Shown here in pieces: positions 52,339-60,418 of a DNA stretch of 64,000 nt. Position numbers and translations under genes: made by a program. Position 1 is the stretch's first letter. Each line of letters begins with the position of its first letter. Origin of the DNA: Labrys sp. WJW (lineage in GTDB: Bacteria > Pseudomonadota > Alphaproteobacteria > Rhizobiales > Labraceae); assembly GCF_001676615.1 (NCBI RefSeq), contig NZ_LYXZ01000039.1, positions 124,001 through 188,000 of the forward strand, read 5' to 3'. Below the pieces are notes generated by a model. The model saw only the letters and a list, made by a program, of their open reading frames with translations, made no database searches and was not told where the DNA came from.

Positions 52339-52611
52339 CTAGGTCGAAGAGCTTTCCGGCGGCTTGAGGAGCTTGAGGCGCACGCCTCGTCCCCCCTCAC
52401 GGCTGACGGCATTGTCGCCGATCAGCTCGACGCCGGCGCGGTCAAGCGCCTCGATCACCTTCGTCAACGTATCAACCACACCGCGAACATTGCCTTCGCT
52501 CGCTTCCATGCGCTGAACCGTCGGCAGGGAGACCCCCGACAGGTCAGCGAGCTGGCGCTGGTCGATGCCGAGCAGGGCTCGGGCAGCGCGCATCTGGGCA
52601 GCGGTGATCAT
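52339..52611 (-). CDS. XRE family HTH regulator
   Basis: 90 residues from the ATG at 52611: MITAAQMRAARALLGIDQRQLADLSGVSLPTVQRMEAS is a Cro/C1-type HTH. The following part contains LDRAGVELIGDNAVSREGGRGVRL, common in small chromosomal XRE proteins. The frame is open for hundreds of bases upstream in a GC-rich way, but that is antisense to the hydantoinase gene. Two ATGT-N5-ACAT elements lie just upstream. Confidence 0.85.
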   Translation of the reverse strand: MITAAQMRAARALLGIDQRQLADLSGVSLPTVQRMEASEGNVRGVVDTLTKVIEALDRAGVELIGDNAVSREGGRGVRLKLLKPPESSST

Positions 52612-52651
52612 AGGCAGCCTCGCAATTATCAAATACTTCATTTTAATGTTA

Positions 52652-52685
52652 ATGTCTAGAACATCAATTAGGATGTTTTTGACAT
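52652..52685. promoter_or_regulatory. Twin ATGT-N5-ACAT elements upstream of the XRE gene
   Basis: ATGTCTAGAACAT at 52652-52664 and ATGTTTTTGACAT at 52673-52685 have centres 21 bp apart, two helical turns. The region is AT-rich compared with its surroundings. Probably the promoter/operator of the XRE gene, perhaps autoregulated. Confidence 0.5.
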
Positions 52686-53070
52686 TGATGCCGTCAGTGT
52701 GCCGAAAGACAGGTCCGTCCGTCCGGCGACACTGCCTCGCCGTATAGACGAAGCGGTTGATGATTTCACTGAATCTCGTCGCATCGCCAAGACGCGACCG
52801 AACGGGGGTAGTGGGGCCAGCCCCTACCTTCGAGATCGCCCGGCACCACTGTGAGCACTTGCAAACGGAGAACCAGAGCAGGCAAGTGTCGGGCCTTGAA
52901 TGCGCTTTGCCCCTCGGAAGGCCGTTGCCGTTCAAAAAAATGCCGGTACGAGCGAGCGGCGCAGCCTGAATTCGCGTATCAGCATGAGGCAGGGCTTCTC
53001 GAAGCCGCCCACGAATGGGCAACTTCGAGAAACACGGCTTGAGACGATCTGATTGGTAGTGGCTGACATC
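52686..53070. other. Leader region of the hydantoinase gene
   Basis: About 385 bp without a convincing gene; a 63-residue plus-strand frame has non-coding composition. It contains a long hairpin at 52997-53030 (TCTCGAAG...CTTCGAGA outside, GCCCA-CGAA-TGGGC inside) 40 bp before the start codon. There is no T run, so it is more likely an RNA leader structure than a terminator. Confidence 0.4.
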
Positions 53071-55059
53071 ATGGCTGTTTTGTTGGGTATCGATACGGGC
53101 GGCACCTTTACCGATGCCGTCCTCTATGACGAGGAAAAGGGCGTTCTCGCCAAGGCCAAGTCGCTCACCACCCATCATGATCTGGCCATCGGTGTCGGTA
53201 GCGCCGTCGGCGCGGTGCTGGCCCAATCCGATGTCGCGCCCTCGCGCATTGCCCTGGTCTCGCTTTCCACCACGCTCGCTACCAACGCCATGGTGGAGGG
53301 GCAGGGCGGGCGCGTCGGTCTGGTCTATATCGGCTTCGATGCCGACGATGCCGAGCGTCCGGATCTCAAGGCGGCGTTGAACGGGGACCCGGTTCTGTTG
53401 ATCGCGGGCGGCCATGATGCCATGGGCCAGGTGCGCGCGCCGCTCGACGAGGCGGGGCTGGTCGAGCAGGCCCGCGCTTTGGCGCCGGGGCTGACCGGTT
53501 TTGCCGTGACCGGACGGTTCGCCGTGCTCGATCCCAGCCATGAAATCGCGGCACGCGAGATCCTGCGGCGCGAAACCGGCCTGCCGGTTACCTGCGGCCA
53601 CGAGCTCTCAGCCAAGCTGGACGGGCCGAAGCGCGCCCTCACCTGCGTGCTGAACGCGCGCCTGATCCACCTTCTCGAGGCGCTGATCGCCGCCACCGAG
53701 GGGCGGCTCGCCGCGCTCGGCATCGCCGCGCCCTTGATGGTGGTGCGCGGCGACGGCTCGCTGGTGGCGGCCGAGGTGGCCAAGGCCAAGCCGATCGAGA
53801 CGATCTTTTCCGGCCCGGCCGCCAGCGCCGTGGGCGGCGCTTTCCTCGCCGGCGCCCCGGACGCTCTGATTTCCGATATCGGCGGCACCACCACTGATGT
53901 CGTCGTGTTGCGCGGCGCGAGGCCTCGCATCGATCCGGCCGGCGCCCTGATCGGCGGTTTCCGCACCATGGTGGAAGCCATCGCCATCCGCACCTGCGGC
54001 CTCGGCGGCGACAGCGAGGTGGCGATCGAGCAGCACGGCCTGGATACCTCGCTCAAGCTCGGCCCGCGGCGCGCCGTGCCGCTCTCCCTGCTCGCCGACA
54101 GCCTTGCCGACCTCGTGCATTCGACGCTCGACCGCCAGCTCAGGGCCGATTTGCCCAACGACCTCTTCGGCCGTTTCGCCTTGCGCCTGCACCCGCCCCT
54201 GGCGGAACTGCCGGCGCTGGAAGCGGAGGTGCTGGCGCGGCTGGAGGCCGGGCCGATGGCCGCCGACAAGCTGATCAACAGCCGGCGCGAACTCAATGCG
54301 CTCCAGCGCCTGGTCAACCGGCGCCTCGCCATCATGGCGGCGCTGACGCCTTCGGATGCCGCCCACCAGCTCGGCCTGCATCATGCCTGGGATAAGGCAG
54401 CGGCCGAGAAGGGCCTGACCCTATTCGCCAGGCGGCGCAATGCCATGGGGCTGCCCTATGCGGACAGCGCCGAAGACCTTGCGCGGCGCATCATCGAGAC
54501 CCTCACCCGCCGCTCGGCCGAATTCCTCTTGGAATGCGCTTTGGCCGAGGACGGCTTCCGTGAGGCCGGCCTGTCACGCCATGCTTTGGCGGTGGCGGCA
54601 CTCGACGGCCATAGCGGCCTCGTCAAGATCGGCCTGTCGCTGACGACGCCGGTGGTCGGACTCGGCGCCTCCGCCGCGACCTATTACGGCGATATCGCCG
54701 GCCTGGTCGGCGCACCCTCGCTGGTACCCGAACATGCCGAGGTCGCCAATGCCGTCGGCGCCGTGGTCGGCGGCGTGCACGTCTCGGCTGAGGTGAAGGT
54801 GCTGCAGCCGGTGGAGGGTATCTTCCGGGTATTCACTCGGTTGGGCACGCGCGACATCCTCGATCTCGGCGAGGCCCTGCTCCATGCGCAGGAAGCGGCA
54901 CGGGTCCAGGCCGAGAGCGACGCGCTCATTGCGGGGGCCGCCACGGTCGAGACCTCTGTGAGCGTCGACGAGAAGAAGATCGTGGCCGAGGGCCGGGAGC
55001 TCTTTGTCGAGGCCCTGGTGACGGCCCGGGCATCGGGACGGCCGAGGATCAGTGTGTAG
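53071..55059 (+). CDS. Hydantoinase/oxoprolinase family protein (A-type subunit)
   Basis: 662 residues. MAVLLGIDTGGTFTDAVLYD is the ATP-binding N-terminus, STTLATNAMVEGQGG the Hydant_A_N signature, then IETIFSGPAASAVGGAFLAGAPDALISDIGGTTTDVVVL and RTCGLGGDSEV, the phosphate-binding motifs. Such proteins hydrolyse N-substituted hydantoins, 5-oxoproline or acetophenone-like substrates with ATP, usually with a B subunit. No B subunit is adjacent. The ATG at 53071 lacks a clear ribosome-binding site; TTG 53053 is possible. Confidence 0.88.
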   Translation: MAVLLGIDTGGTFTDAVLYDEEKGVLAKAKSLTTHHDLAIGVGSAVGAVLAQSDVAPSRIALVSLSTTLATNAMVEGQGGRVGLVYIGFDADDAERPDLKAALNGDPVLLIAGGHDAMGQVRAPLDEAGLVEQARALAPGLTGFAVTGRFAVLDPSHEIAAREILRRETGLPVTCGHELSAKLDGPKRALTCVLNARLIHLLEALIAATEGRLAALGIAAPLMVVRGDGSLVAAEVAKAKPIETIFSGPAASAVGGAFLAGAPDALISDIGGTTTDVVVLRGARPRIDPAGALIGGFRTMVEAIAIRTCGLGGDSEVAIEQHGLDTSLKLGPRRAVPLSLLADSLADLVHSTLDRQLRADLPNDLFGRFALRLHPPLAELPALEAEVLARLEAGPMAADKLINSRRELNALQRLVNRRLAIMAALTPSDAAHQLGLHHAWDKAAAEKGLTLFARRRNAMGLPYADSAEDLARRIIETLTRRSAEFLLECALAEDGFREAGLSRHALAVAALDGHSGLVKIGLSLTTPVVGLGASAATYYGDIAGLVGAPSLVPEHAEVANAVGAVVGGVHVSAEVKVLQPVEGIFRVFTRLGTRDILDLGEALLHAQEAARVQAESDALIAGAATVETSVSVDEKKIVAEGRELFVEALVTARASGRPRISV

Positions 55060-55062
55060 AAC

Positions 55063-55145
55063 CCTGGGATCGCCAGCATCCTGCTGGCTCTTCCTCCCCA
55101 CCAATGCGGCGGTTCAAGAGCCAGCAGGATGCTGGCGATCCCAGG
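55063..55145. repeat. 30-bp inverted repeat, CCTGGGAT family, copy 1
   Basis: Arms 55063-55092 and 55116-55145 are perfectly complementary (CCTGGGATCGCCAGCATCCT at the left start). The same sequence with few changes occurs at 61292-61377. It follows the hydantoinase stop by 3 bp and can act as a strong terminator. Confidence 0.8.
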
Positions 55146-55214
55146 GCGCTGCAGACTGCATCGGCTTGCCCCTGCTCTGCGCGATGTTGACGCATCGAAT
55201 GACAAATTCGTTTT

Positions 55215-55228
55215 CCAAAACGTTTTGG
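55215..55228. promoter_or_regulatory. Palindrome CCAAAACGTTTTGG
   Basis: A perfect 14-bp palindrome with central CG, of the type LacI-family proteins bind, 130 bp upstream of the GAF-Fis regulator start. No LacI gene lies nearby. Confidence 0.4.
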
Positions 55229-55358
55229 ACGACAGCGAAAATCGCAACTGCGATTGACAGGGTAGGAAATTCCAGCGGAAGATGCCGTTAACCGCGTCGA
55301 TGCCGGGGAAGGGCTTGCCCAACTCCCCCTGTCGGAATGCATGCGGAGGGCGGAGCGA

Positions 55359-56342
55359 ATGCCGGGAATAGGTAAGTCGGACCGTCTGCATCATGCGGAT
55401 CTGGTCTATGCCACCTTGAATGACGGGACGTCGGGGGCCCAGTCCGCGGTCGCGGCCTCCTGGTCCCGTTCCCTCAGCCATTATGGCCTCGATCCCGATC
55501 ACGCCCCTCCGCCCCACCGGCTCGGCGCAGGCGAATTCAAGGCGGCTTTGTCCCGCATGGAGCTCCTGGTGCGGCTGTCGCAGGGAACGCTCGATCGCCT
55601 GTTCCAGGCGGTCGGCGATGCCGGCTGCTGCGTGCTCCTCACCGATGACGACGGCGTGCCGCTCGACCGGCGCGGCGTGGTGGGGGACGATGCCGATTTC
55701 GAGGCCCTCGGCCTGTGGACCGGCATGGTCTGGAGCGAGCAGAGCGAGGGCACCAACGGTGTCGGCACCTGCATCGCCGAAGGGCGTGCACTGACCATCC
55801 ATCGCGACCAGCATTTTCTCACCCGCAATATCGGGCTGAGCTGCACGGTGGCGCCGATCTGGGACGCGAATGGCCGCCTTATGGGCACGCTCGACGTCTC
55901 GACCTGCCGCTCCGATCTGACACCGGCCCTGTTGAAGCTGGTGGCGGCGGCGACACGGGATGCGGCCGTTCGCATCGAGACCCAGCATTTCCGCGAGGCC
56001 TTTCGCCATGCGCGCATCCTGGTCGGGCCCGATGCCGGCACCGGCCCGGCCGGCCTGCTCGCCGTGGACAGGGAGGATCTCGTCATCGGGGCCAGCCGCG
56101 CGGCCCGCCTTGTCTATGGACTGACGGACGAGCATCTGCGCAACCCGTTCCCCGCCAGTGATCTCGTCGACGGTGAAACGGCTTTGCCCGGTGAGGGGTT
56201 GCTTGCCGGCGAGCGTTCCGCGGTGCGCCAGGCCTTGTCTCGGGCGAAGGGCAATGTCTCGGCCGCTGCCCGCCTGCTCGGCGTCAGCCGTGCCACCATG
56301 CACCGCAAGATCGCGCGGCTCGGCTTGGGGCGGGAGAGCTGA
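55359..56342 (+). CDS. GAF-domain Fis-type regulator (AcoR-like without AAA+ domain)
   Basis: 327 residues from ATG 55359. The N-terminus SAVAASWSRSLSHYGLDPDH is typical of AcoR-like activators. A GAF domain follows at about 65-215 (GCCVLLTDDDGVPLDRRGV, WSEQSEGTNGVGTCIAEGRALTIHRDQHF, LSCTVAPIWDANGRLMGTLDVS), and then a Fis-type HTH at the C-terminus (RQALSRAKGNVSAAARLLGVSRATMHRKIARLGL). The sigma-54-interacting AAA+ domain (GAFTGA) is absent, so it must act at sigma-70 promoters. It adjoins the aldehyde dehydrogenase gene and a TGTCTCA dyad, its likely target. Confidence 0.88.
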   Translation: MPGIGKSDRLHHADLVYATLNDGTSGAQSAVAASWSRSLSHYGLDPDHAPPPHRLGAGEFKAALSRMELLVRLSQGTLDRLFQAVGDAGCCVLLTDDDGVPLDRRGVVGDDADFEALGLWTGMVWSEQSEGTNGVGTCIAEGRALTIHRDQHFLTRNIGLSCTVAPIWDANGRLMGTLDVSTCRSDLTPALLKLVAAATRDAAVRIETQHFREAFRHARILVGPDAGTGPAGLLAVDREDLVIGASRAARLVYGLTDEHLRNPFPASDLVDGETALPGEGLLAGERSAVRQALSRAKGNVSAAARLLGVSRATMHRKIARLGLGRES

Positions 56343-56347
56343 ATCTT

Positions 56348-56452
56348 GGAGCGCGGACGTCTCAGCGACATGAAGACATGTCGCGATGTCCGCTCTTTCT
56401 CTTTCTTGCAAGCTCAGAGTTTCCAAGAGCGGACTGGAAGTCCGCGCTCCAA
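56348..56452. repeat. Palindromic repeat, GAGCGCGGAC family, copy b
   Basis: GGAGCGCGGACGTC, then GCGACAT-GAAGAC-ATGTCGC, GATGTCCGCTCTT, and finally GAGCGGACTGGAAGTCCGCG. The last module is shared with copy a (17117-17199) and the middle with copy c (43955-43990). It lies between the regulator and aldehyde dehydrogenase genes. Confidence 0.65.
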
Positions 56453-56462
56453 AGTCCTCACC

Positions 56463-56480
56463 TGTCTCATCCCTGAGACA
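56463..56480. promoter_or_regulatory. Dyad TGTCTCA-TCCC-TGAGACA upstream of aldehyde dehydrogenase
   Basis: A perfect 7-bp dyad with 4-bp spacer, 116 bp upstream of the dehydrogenase ATG. Position and symmetry suit an activator site for the GAF-Fis protein encoded immediately before. No -24/-12 sigma-54 promoter follows, in keeping with the missing AAA+ domain. Confidence 0.5.
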
Positions 56481-56595
56481 CATCGTCCCCGGCATCGTTC
56501 GCCCCCCTCCTGACAAGCCATCCCCCCGCGCTCATCCTCCCAGCCAGACGACGCCAGTCCCAAAACCTCAATTGGCGCGCTGAAGGAGGAAATTG

Positions 56596-58113
56596 ATGAA
56601 CAAGCCCGAGATCGTCCGCTCGCCCGGAACGCTGTTCAAGCCCCGCTACGGCAATTTCATCGGCGGCCAATGGCAGGAGCCGCGCAGCGGCAAATATTTC
56701 GAGAACACCTCGCCCGTGAACGGCAGGGTACTCTGCGAGATTGCCCGCTCCGATGCCGCCGACGTCGAAGCCGCCCTCGACGCCGCCCATGCCGCCAAGG
56801 ATGCCTGGGGCCGTACCAGCGCCGCCGAGCGCTCCCTCCTCCTGCTGCGCATCGCCCAGGTTATGGAAGACAATCTGGAAACCCTCGCCTTGGCCGAGAC
56901 CTGGGACAATGGCAAGCCGATCCGCGAGAGCATGGCCGCCGATCTGCCGCTCGGCGTCGACCATTTCCGCTATTTCGCCGGCGTGCTGCGCGCCCAGGAA
57001 GGTGGCATCTCTGAGATCGACCACGACACCGTCGCCTATCATTTCCATGAACCCCTCGGCGTCGTCGGCCAGATCATCCCCTGGAACTTCCCGCTGCTGA
57101 TGGCGGTCTGGAAGCTTGCCCCCGCGCTCGCCGCCGGCAATTGCGTGGTGATCAAGCCGGCCGAGCAGACGCCTGCCTCCATCCTGGTCCTGGCCGAGCT
57201 GATCGGCGACATCCTGCCGCCCGGCGTGCTCAACATCGTCAACGGTTTCGGACTGGAAGCCGGCAAACCTTTGGCGTCCTCCAACCGGATCGCCAAGATC
57301 GCCTTCACCGGCGAGACCACCACCGGCCGGCTGATCATGCAATATGCCAGCCAGAACCTGATCCCGGTGACGCTGGAACTCGGCGGCAAGTCGCCCAACA
57401 TCTTCTTCAAGGACGTCGCCGCCGAGGACGACGATTTCCTCGACAAGGCGATCGAGGGCTTCGTGATGTTCGCCCTCAACCAGGGCGAGGTCTGCACCTG
57501 CCCGAGCCGCGCCCTCGTGCATGAGAGCATCTATGACCGCTTCATCGAGAAGGCGCTGAAGCGCGTCGCCGCCATCAAGCAGGGCGATCCGCTCGATCCC
57601 GCCACCATGATCGGCGCGCAGGCCTCCTCCGAGCAGCTCGAGAAGATCCTGAGCTATTTCGACATCGGCCGCCAGGAAGGTGCCGAGGTGCTGATCGGTG
57701 GCGAGCGCGCCGACCTGCCCGGCGAACTCGCCGGCGGCTATTACGTCAAGCCGACGGTGTTCAAGGGCCACAACAAGATGCGGATCTTCCAGGAGGAGAT
57801 CTTCGGCCCGGTGGTCTCCGTCACCACCTTCAAGGATGACGAGGAAGCGCTTTCCATCGCCAACGACACGCTCTACGGCCTCGGTGCCGGTATCTGGACG
57901 CGCGACGGCACCCGCGCCTATCGCTTCGGCCGCGCCATCCAGGCCGGCCGCGTCTGGACCAACTGCTACCACGCCTATCCGGCCCATGCGGCCTTTGGCG
58001 GCTACAAGCAGTCCGGCATCGGCCGCGAGAACCACAAGAAGATGCTCGATCACTACCAGCAGACCAAGAACATGCTGGTCAGCTACTCCCCCAAGAAGCT
58101 TGGCTTCTTCTGA
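56596..58113 (+). CDS. NAD-dependent aldehyde dehydrogenase (AcoD/ExaC type)
   Basis: 505 residues. YGNFIGGQWQEPRSGKYFENTSPVNGR begins the fold. It has PWNFPLLMAVWKLAPALAAGN, FTGETTTGRLIMQYA, the catalytic Glu in TLELGGKSPN, and the nucleophile region NQGEVCTCPSR with two Cys. Family members oxidise acetaldehyde or similar short aldehydes to acids, often in alcohol or acetoin use. AAGGAGGAAATTG precedes the ATG at 56596. A DUF779 gene follows, the usual companion. Confidence 0.93.
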   Translation: MNKPEIVRSPGTLFKPRYGNFIGGQWQEPRSGKYFENTSPVNGRVLCEIARSDAADVEAALDAAHAAKDAWGRTSAAERSLLLLRIAQVMEDNLETLALAETWDNGKPIRESMAADLPLGVDHFRYFAGVLRAQEGGISEIDHDTVAYHFHEPLGVVGQIIPWNFPLLMAVWKLAPALAAGNCVVIKPAEQTPASILVLAELIGDILPPGVLNIVNGFGLEAGKPLASSNRIAKIAFTGETTTGRLIMQYASQNLIPVTLELGGKSPNIFFKDVAAEDDDFLDKAIEGFVMFALNQGEVCTCPSRALVHESIYDRFIEKALKRVAAIKQGDPLDPATMIGAQASSEQLEKILSYFDIGRQEGAEVLIGGERADLPGELAGGYYVKPTVFKGHNKMRIFQEEIFGPVVSVTTFKDDEEALSIANDTLYGLGAGIWTRDGTRAYRFGRAIQAGRVWTNCYHAYPAHAAFGGYKQSGIGRENHKKMLDHYQQTKNMLVSYSPKKLGFF

Positions 58114-58210
58114 TCCGCGCCGGAGCGTTTAGCTCCGGGGATCACCTTGGCCGCCCCGATTTCGATCCGGGCGGCTCTTTCGCAAGATGGCGAGACATGG
58201 ACGACCTTGC

Positions 58211-58298
58211 CGTCATTGCGAGCGAAGCGAAGCAATCCGGTCTTCGTCAGGCACGGCATTTTCGGCTTCTGGATTGCTTCGCTTCGCTCGCAATGACG
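58211..58298. repeat. CGTCATTGCGAGCGAAGCGA-type inverted repeat
   Basis: Arms 58211-58240 and 58269-58298 are near-perfect inverted copies around a short centre. Sequences of this type are dispersed in many alphaproteobacterial genomes. It sits between aldehyde dehydrogenase and DUF779; reading through it yields a false N-terminal extension (CERSEAI) of DUF779. Confidence 0.8.
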
Positions 58299-58333
58299 CA
58301 AGATGGCGATCCGTTATGAAAAGTGGAGCGATC

Positions 58334-58717
58334 ATGCCCGACGCCAGTCTCGAACGCGTAACGGCGACGCCGGCCGCCCTCGACCTGATCGCCAGTCTAC
58401 AGACCCGCTACGGCCCCGTGCTGTTCCACCAGTCGGGCGGGTGCTGCGACGGTTCCTCGCCGATGTGCTATCCGCAGGGTGACTTCATCATCGGGGACCA
58501 GGACGTGCTGCTGGGCAGCATCGGCGAGGCGCCCGTCTATATCAGCGCGCCGCAATTTGCCGCCTGGAGCCACACGCAACTGATCATCGACGTGGTGCCG
58601 GGGCGCGGCGGCATGTTTTCCTTGGAGAACGGCACCGAAAAACGCTTCATCACCCGCTCGCGCACCTTCTCGGGCGAGGAGATCTGCGTGCTGCCTGCGG
58701 CGAGGAGAGGGGCCTGA
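58334..58717 (+). CDS. DUF779 family protein
   Basis: 127 residues from ATG 58334, with GTGGAG 5 bases upstream. LIASLQTRYGPVLFHQSGGCCDGSSPMCYPQGDF carries three Cys in the GGCCDGSxPMC motif that defines DUF779, then YISAPQFAAWSHTQLIIDVVPGRGGMFSLENG. The motif suggests metal or iron-sulfur binding, but no activity is established. These proteins are almost always next to AcoD-type aldehyde dehydrogenases, as here. Confidence 0.9.
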   Translation: MPDASLERVTATPAALDLIASLQTRYGPVLFHQSGGCCDGSSPMCYPQGDFIIGDQDVLLGSIGEAPVYISAPQFAAWSHTQLIIDVVPGRGGMFSLENGTEKRFITRSRTFSGEEICVLPAARRGA

Positions 58718-58727
58718 GGCCCTTTTC

Positions 58728-58810
58728 GGTGTGCCGATCTCCAGATCGGCATTCTCGCGCCAAAGCGCTCACCGGCAAGGGGGTGGTGCCGATCTGGAGA
58801 TCGGCACACC
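58728..58810. repeat. 24-bp inverted repeat after DUF779
   Basis: Arms 58728-58751 and 58787-58810 are exact complements and each arm is itself a hairpin (GCCGATCT-CC-AGATCGGC). It separates the convergent DUF779 and SDR genes and probably terminates DUF779. No second copy seen in the window. Confidence 0.7.
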
Positions 58811-58879
58811 GTGCTTCAGACGCCTTGCCGGCAAGATCGGTGCGTCTGGGTAGACTACCTGCGCACCCGGATCCCCCGC

Positions 58880-59635
58880 TCAGCCGCGGCCGACCAGCGG
58901 CATCTTGGTCGCCATCACCGTCATAAACTGCACATTGGCCTCGAGCGGCAGGCCGGCCATGTAGACCACCGCATCGGCGACATGCTTCACGTCGAAGGTC
59001 GGCTCGGGCTTGATCGAGCCGTCGGCCTGCGGCACGCCGCCCGGCATCTTGGACGCCATCGGCGTCAGCGTGTTGCCGATGTCGATCTGGCCGCAGGCGA
59101 TGTCATATTTGCGCCCATCGAGCGAGGAGGATTTGGTCAGGCCGGTGACCGCATGCTTGGAGGCCGTGTAGGGTGCCGAATTCGGGCGCGGCGCCGTGGC
59201 CGAGATCGAGCCATTGTTGATGATGCGCCCACCCCGCGGCTCCTGCGCCTTCATCACGCGGAAGGCCTCCTTGGTGCACAGGAACACGCCGGTGACGTTG
59301 GTGTCGATCACCGCCTTCCATTGTTCGAAGGGCAGGTCCTCGATCGGCACGCCGGGCGCGATGGTGCCGGCATTGTTGAAGACGAGGTCCACGCGCCCCA
59401 GCGCGGCGACGGTGGCATCGAACAGCGCGGCGACCGAAGCGGGATCGGTGACGTCGGAGGCGATGGCGCGGGCAGAGGCCGCCTGCGGGCTTTCGGCGAT
59501 GGCGGCTTCCAGAGCCTCCTTGCGTCGCCCCGTAAAGACGACAGACCAGCCATCGGCCAGCAGCGCGTGCGCGACGGCCTTGCCGATGCCGCTGGCGGCG
59601 CCCGTGACGATGGCGATCTTTCCTTGACCCGACAT
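58880..59635 (-). CDS. SDR family oxidoreductase
   Basis: 251 residues from ATG 59635 (GGGAGG upstream). IAIVTGAASGIGKAVAHAL is the nucleotide motif, with VFNNAGTIAPG, and catalytic NGSISATAPRPNSAPYTASKHAV with Ser, Tyr and Lys. The substrate is unknown. No operon partner on this strand; the next gene is divergent. Confidence 0.9.
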   Translation of the reverse strand: MSGQGKIAIVTGAASGIGKAVAHALLADGWSVVFTGRRKEALEAAIAESPQAASARAIASDVTDPASVAALFDATVAALGRVDLVFNNAGTIAPGVPIEDLPFEQWKAVIDTNVTGVFLCTKEAFRVMKAQEPRGGRIINNGSISATAPRPNSAPYTASKHAVTGLTKSSSLDGRKYDIACGQIDIGNTLTPMASKMPGGVPQADGSIKPEPTFDVKHVADAVVYMAGLPLEANVQFMTVMATKMPLVGRG

Positions 59636-59784
59636 GGGTTCCTCCCGATTCCAATTCGATTTGTGCTGCAACGCGCAGTGCCACCCGGCCAGGCGGGTTA
59701 GGCGTGACAGGCAGTTGCTTCCGTTGTCAGACAAATATCTCTAATCGGAATTTTCGGATAGGGCGAGCCTTCAAGAGAGCCAAC

Positions 59785-60165
59785 ATGTCAGATCTTCACA
59801 TCCGCAAGCTTTGCAACGCTCTCATTCCCGATGCGATGCCTTCGAAACGGGTGCCTGGTGTCGTGGTCAACACTGTCGATCGCATGAGCCGCAAGGCGGG
59901 AGGCCTGTGGGTCGGCGGTCGCGTCGAGATCACGCCGGAAGGGCTGTCCTTCGCCGCCAATGGCCTGAACAAGGCCTTTCATACCGGCCTGCAGCCCGTC
60001 CACATTCCGATGACCACCATACGCAAGGCCTCACGTGAATTTGGCTGGGTCACCGGCATCGTGGCCGTCGAGCATGACGAGGGCACGTTCCGCTTCCGCT
60101 GCTACGGCGCCAGCAAGGTCGCGGCGGCGCTGGAGAAGCATGTTGCGGGGCGGCGGGAGCGGTGA
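59785..60165 (+). CDS. Small protein with PH/GRAM-like domain, unknown function
   Basis: 126 residues from ATG 59785. The segment GGLWVGGRVEITPEGLSFAANGLNKAF followed by VHIPMTTIRKASREFGWVTGIVAVEHDEGTFRFRCYGASKVAAALEKHV has the strand order and closing helix of bacterial PH or GRAM-like domains. No signal or membrane segment. The function is unknown and the fold call is tentative. Confidence 0.65.
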   Translation: MSDLHIRKLCNALIPDAMPSKRVPGVVVNTVDRMSRKAGGLWVGGRVEITPEGLSFAANGLNKAFHTGLQPVHIPMTTIRKASREFGWVTGIVAVEHDEGTFRFRCYGASKVAAALEKHVAGRRER

Positions 60166-60211
60166 TGATCGCTCGGTGAAAGAGAGGCGTTTCAGGATAT
60201 GGCGCAGAAAT

Positions 60212-60360
60212 CCTTCCCCGGTTTCGGGGAAGGTGGCGCTGCGCAGCAGCGACGGAAGGGGAGAGTGGTGCGGAACAAGACAATACTGCCTGACGACCTG
60301 CGCCACTCTCCCCCACCCGGCCCGGCTACGCCGGTCCACCCTCCCCGAAGTCGGGGAGGG
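60212..60360. repeat. Compound inverted repeat
   Basis: Hairpins CCTTCCCCGGTTTCGGGGAAGG at 60212-60233 and CCCTCCCCGAAGTCGGGGAG at 60339-60358, with GGGAGAGTGG and CCACTCTCCC in between. It lies between convergent genes and looks like a paired REP-type terminator. Confidence 0.7.
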
Positions 60361-60418
60361 ATAGGGCGCGCTTTACCGAGTCGCGAGCGCATGCCGTAAT
60401 GAAGCGGTCCCGATCTTT

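Noticed and set aside
52612..53601. Minus-strand extension that would make the XRE regulator 420 residues long
   Set aside because: The extension is antisense to the hydantoinase N-terminus and runs through AT-rich promoter sequence. The HTH starts naturally at ATG 52611.
56481..56595. Sigma-54 promoter expected before the aldehyde dehydrogenase
   Set aside because: No TGGC-N7-TTGC element is present, and the adjacent regulator lacks the AAA+ domain needed for sigma-54.
58187..58333. N-terminal extension of DUF779
   Set aside because: It translates the intergenic repeat (CERSEAI...). The ATG at 58334 has a good ribosome-binding site and family length.
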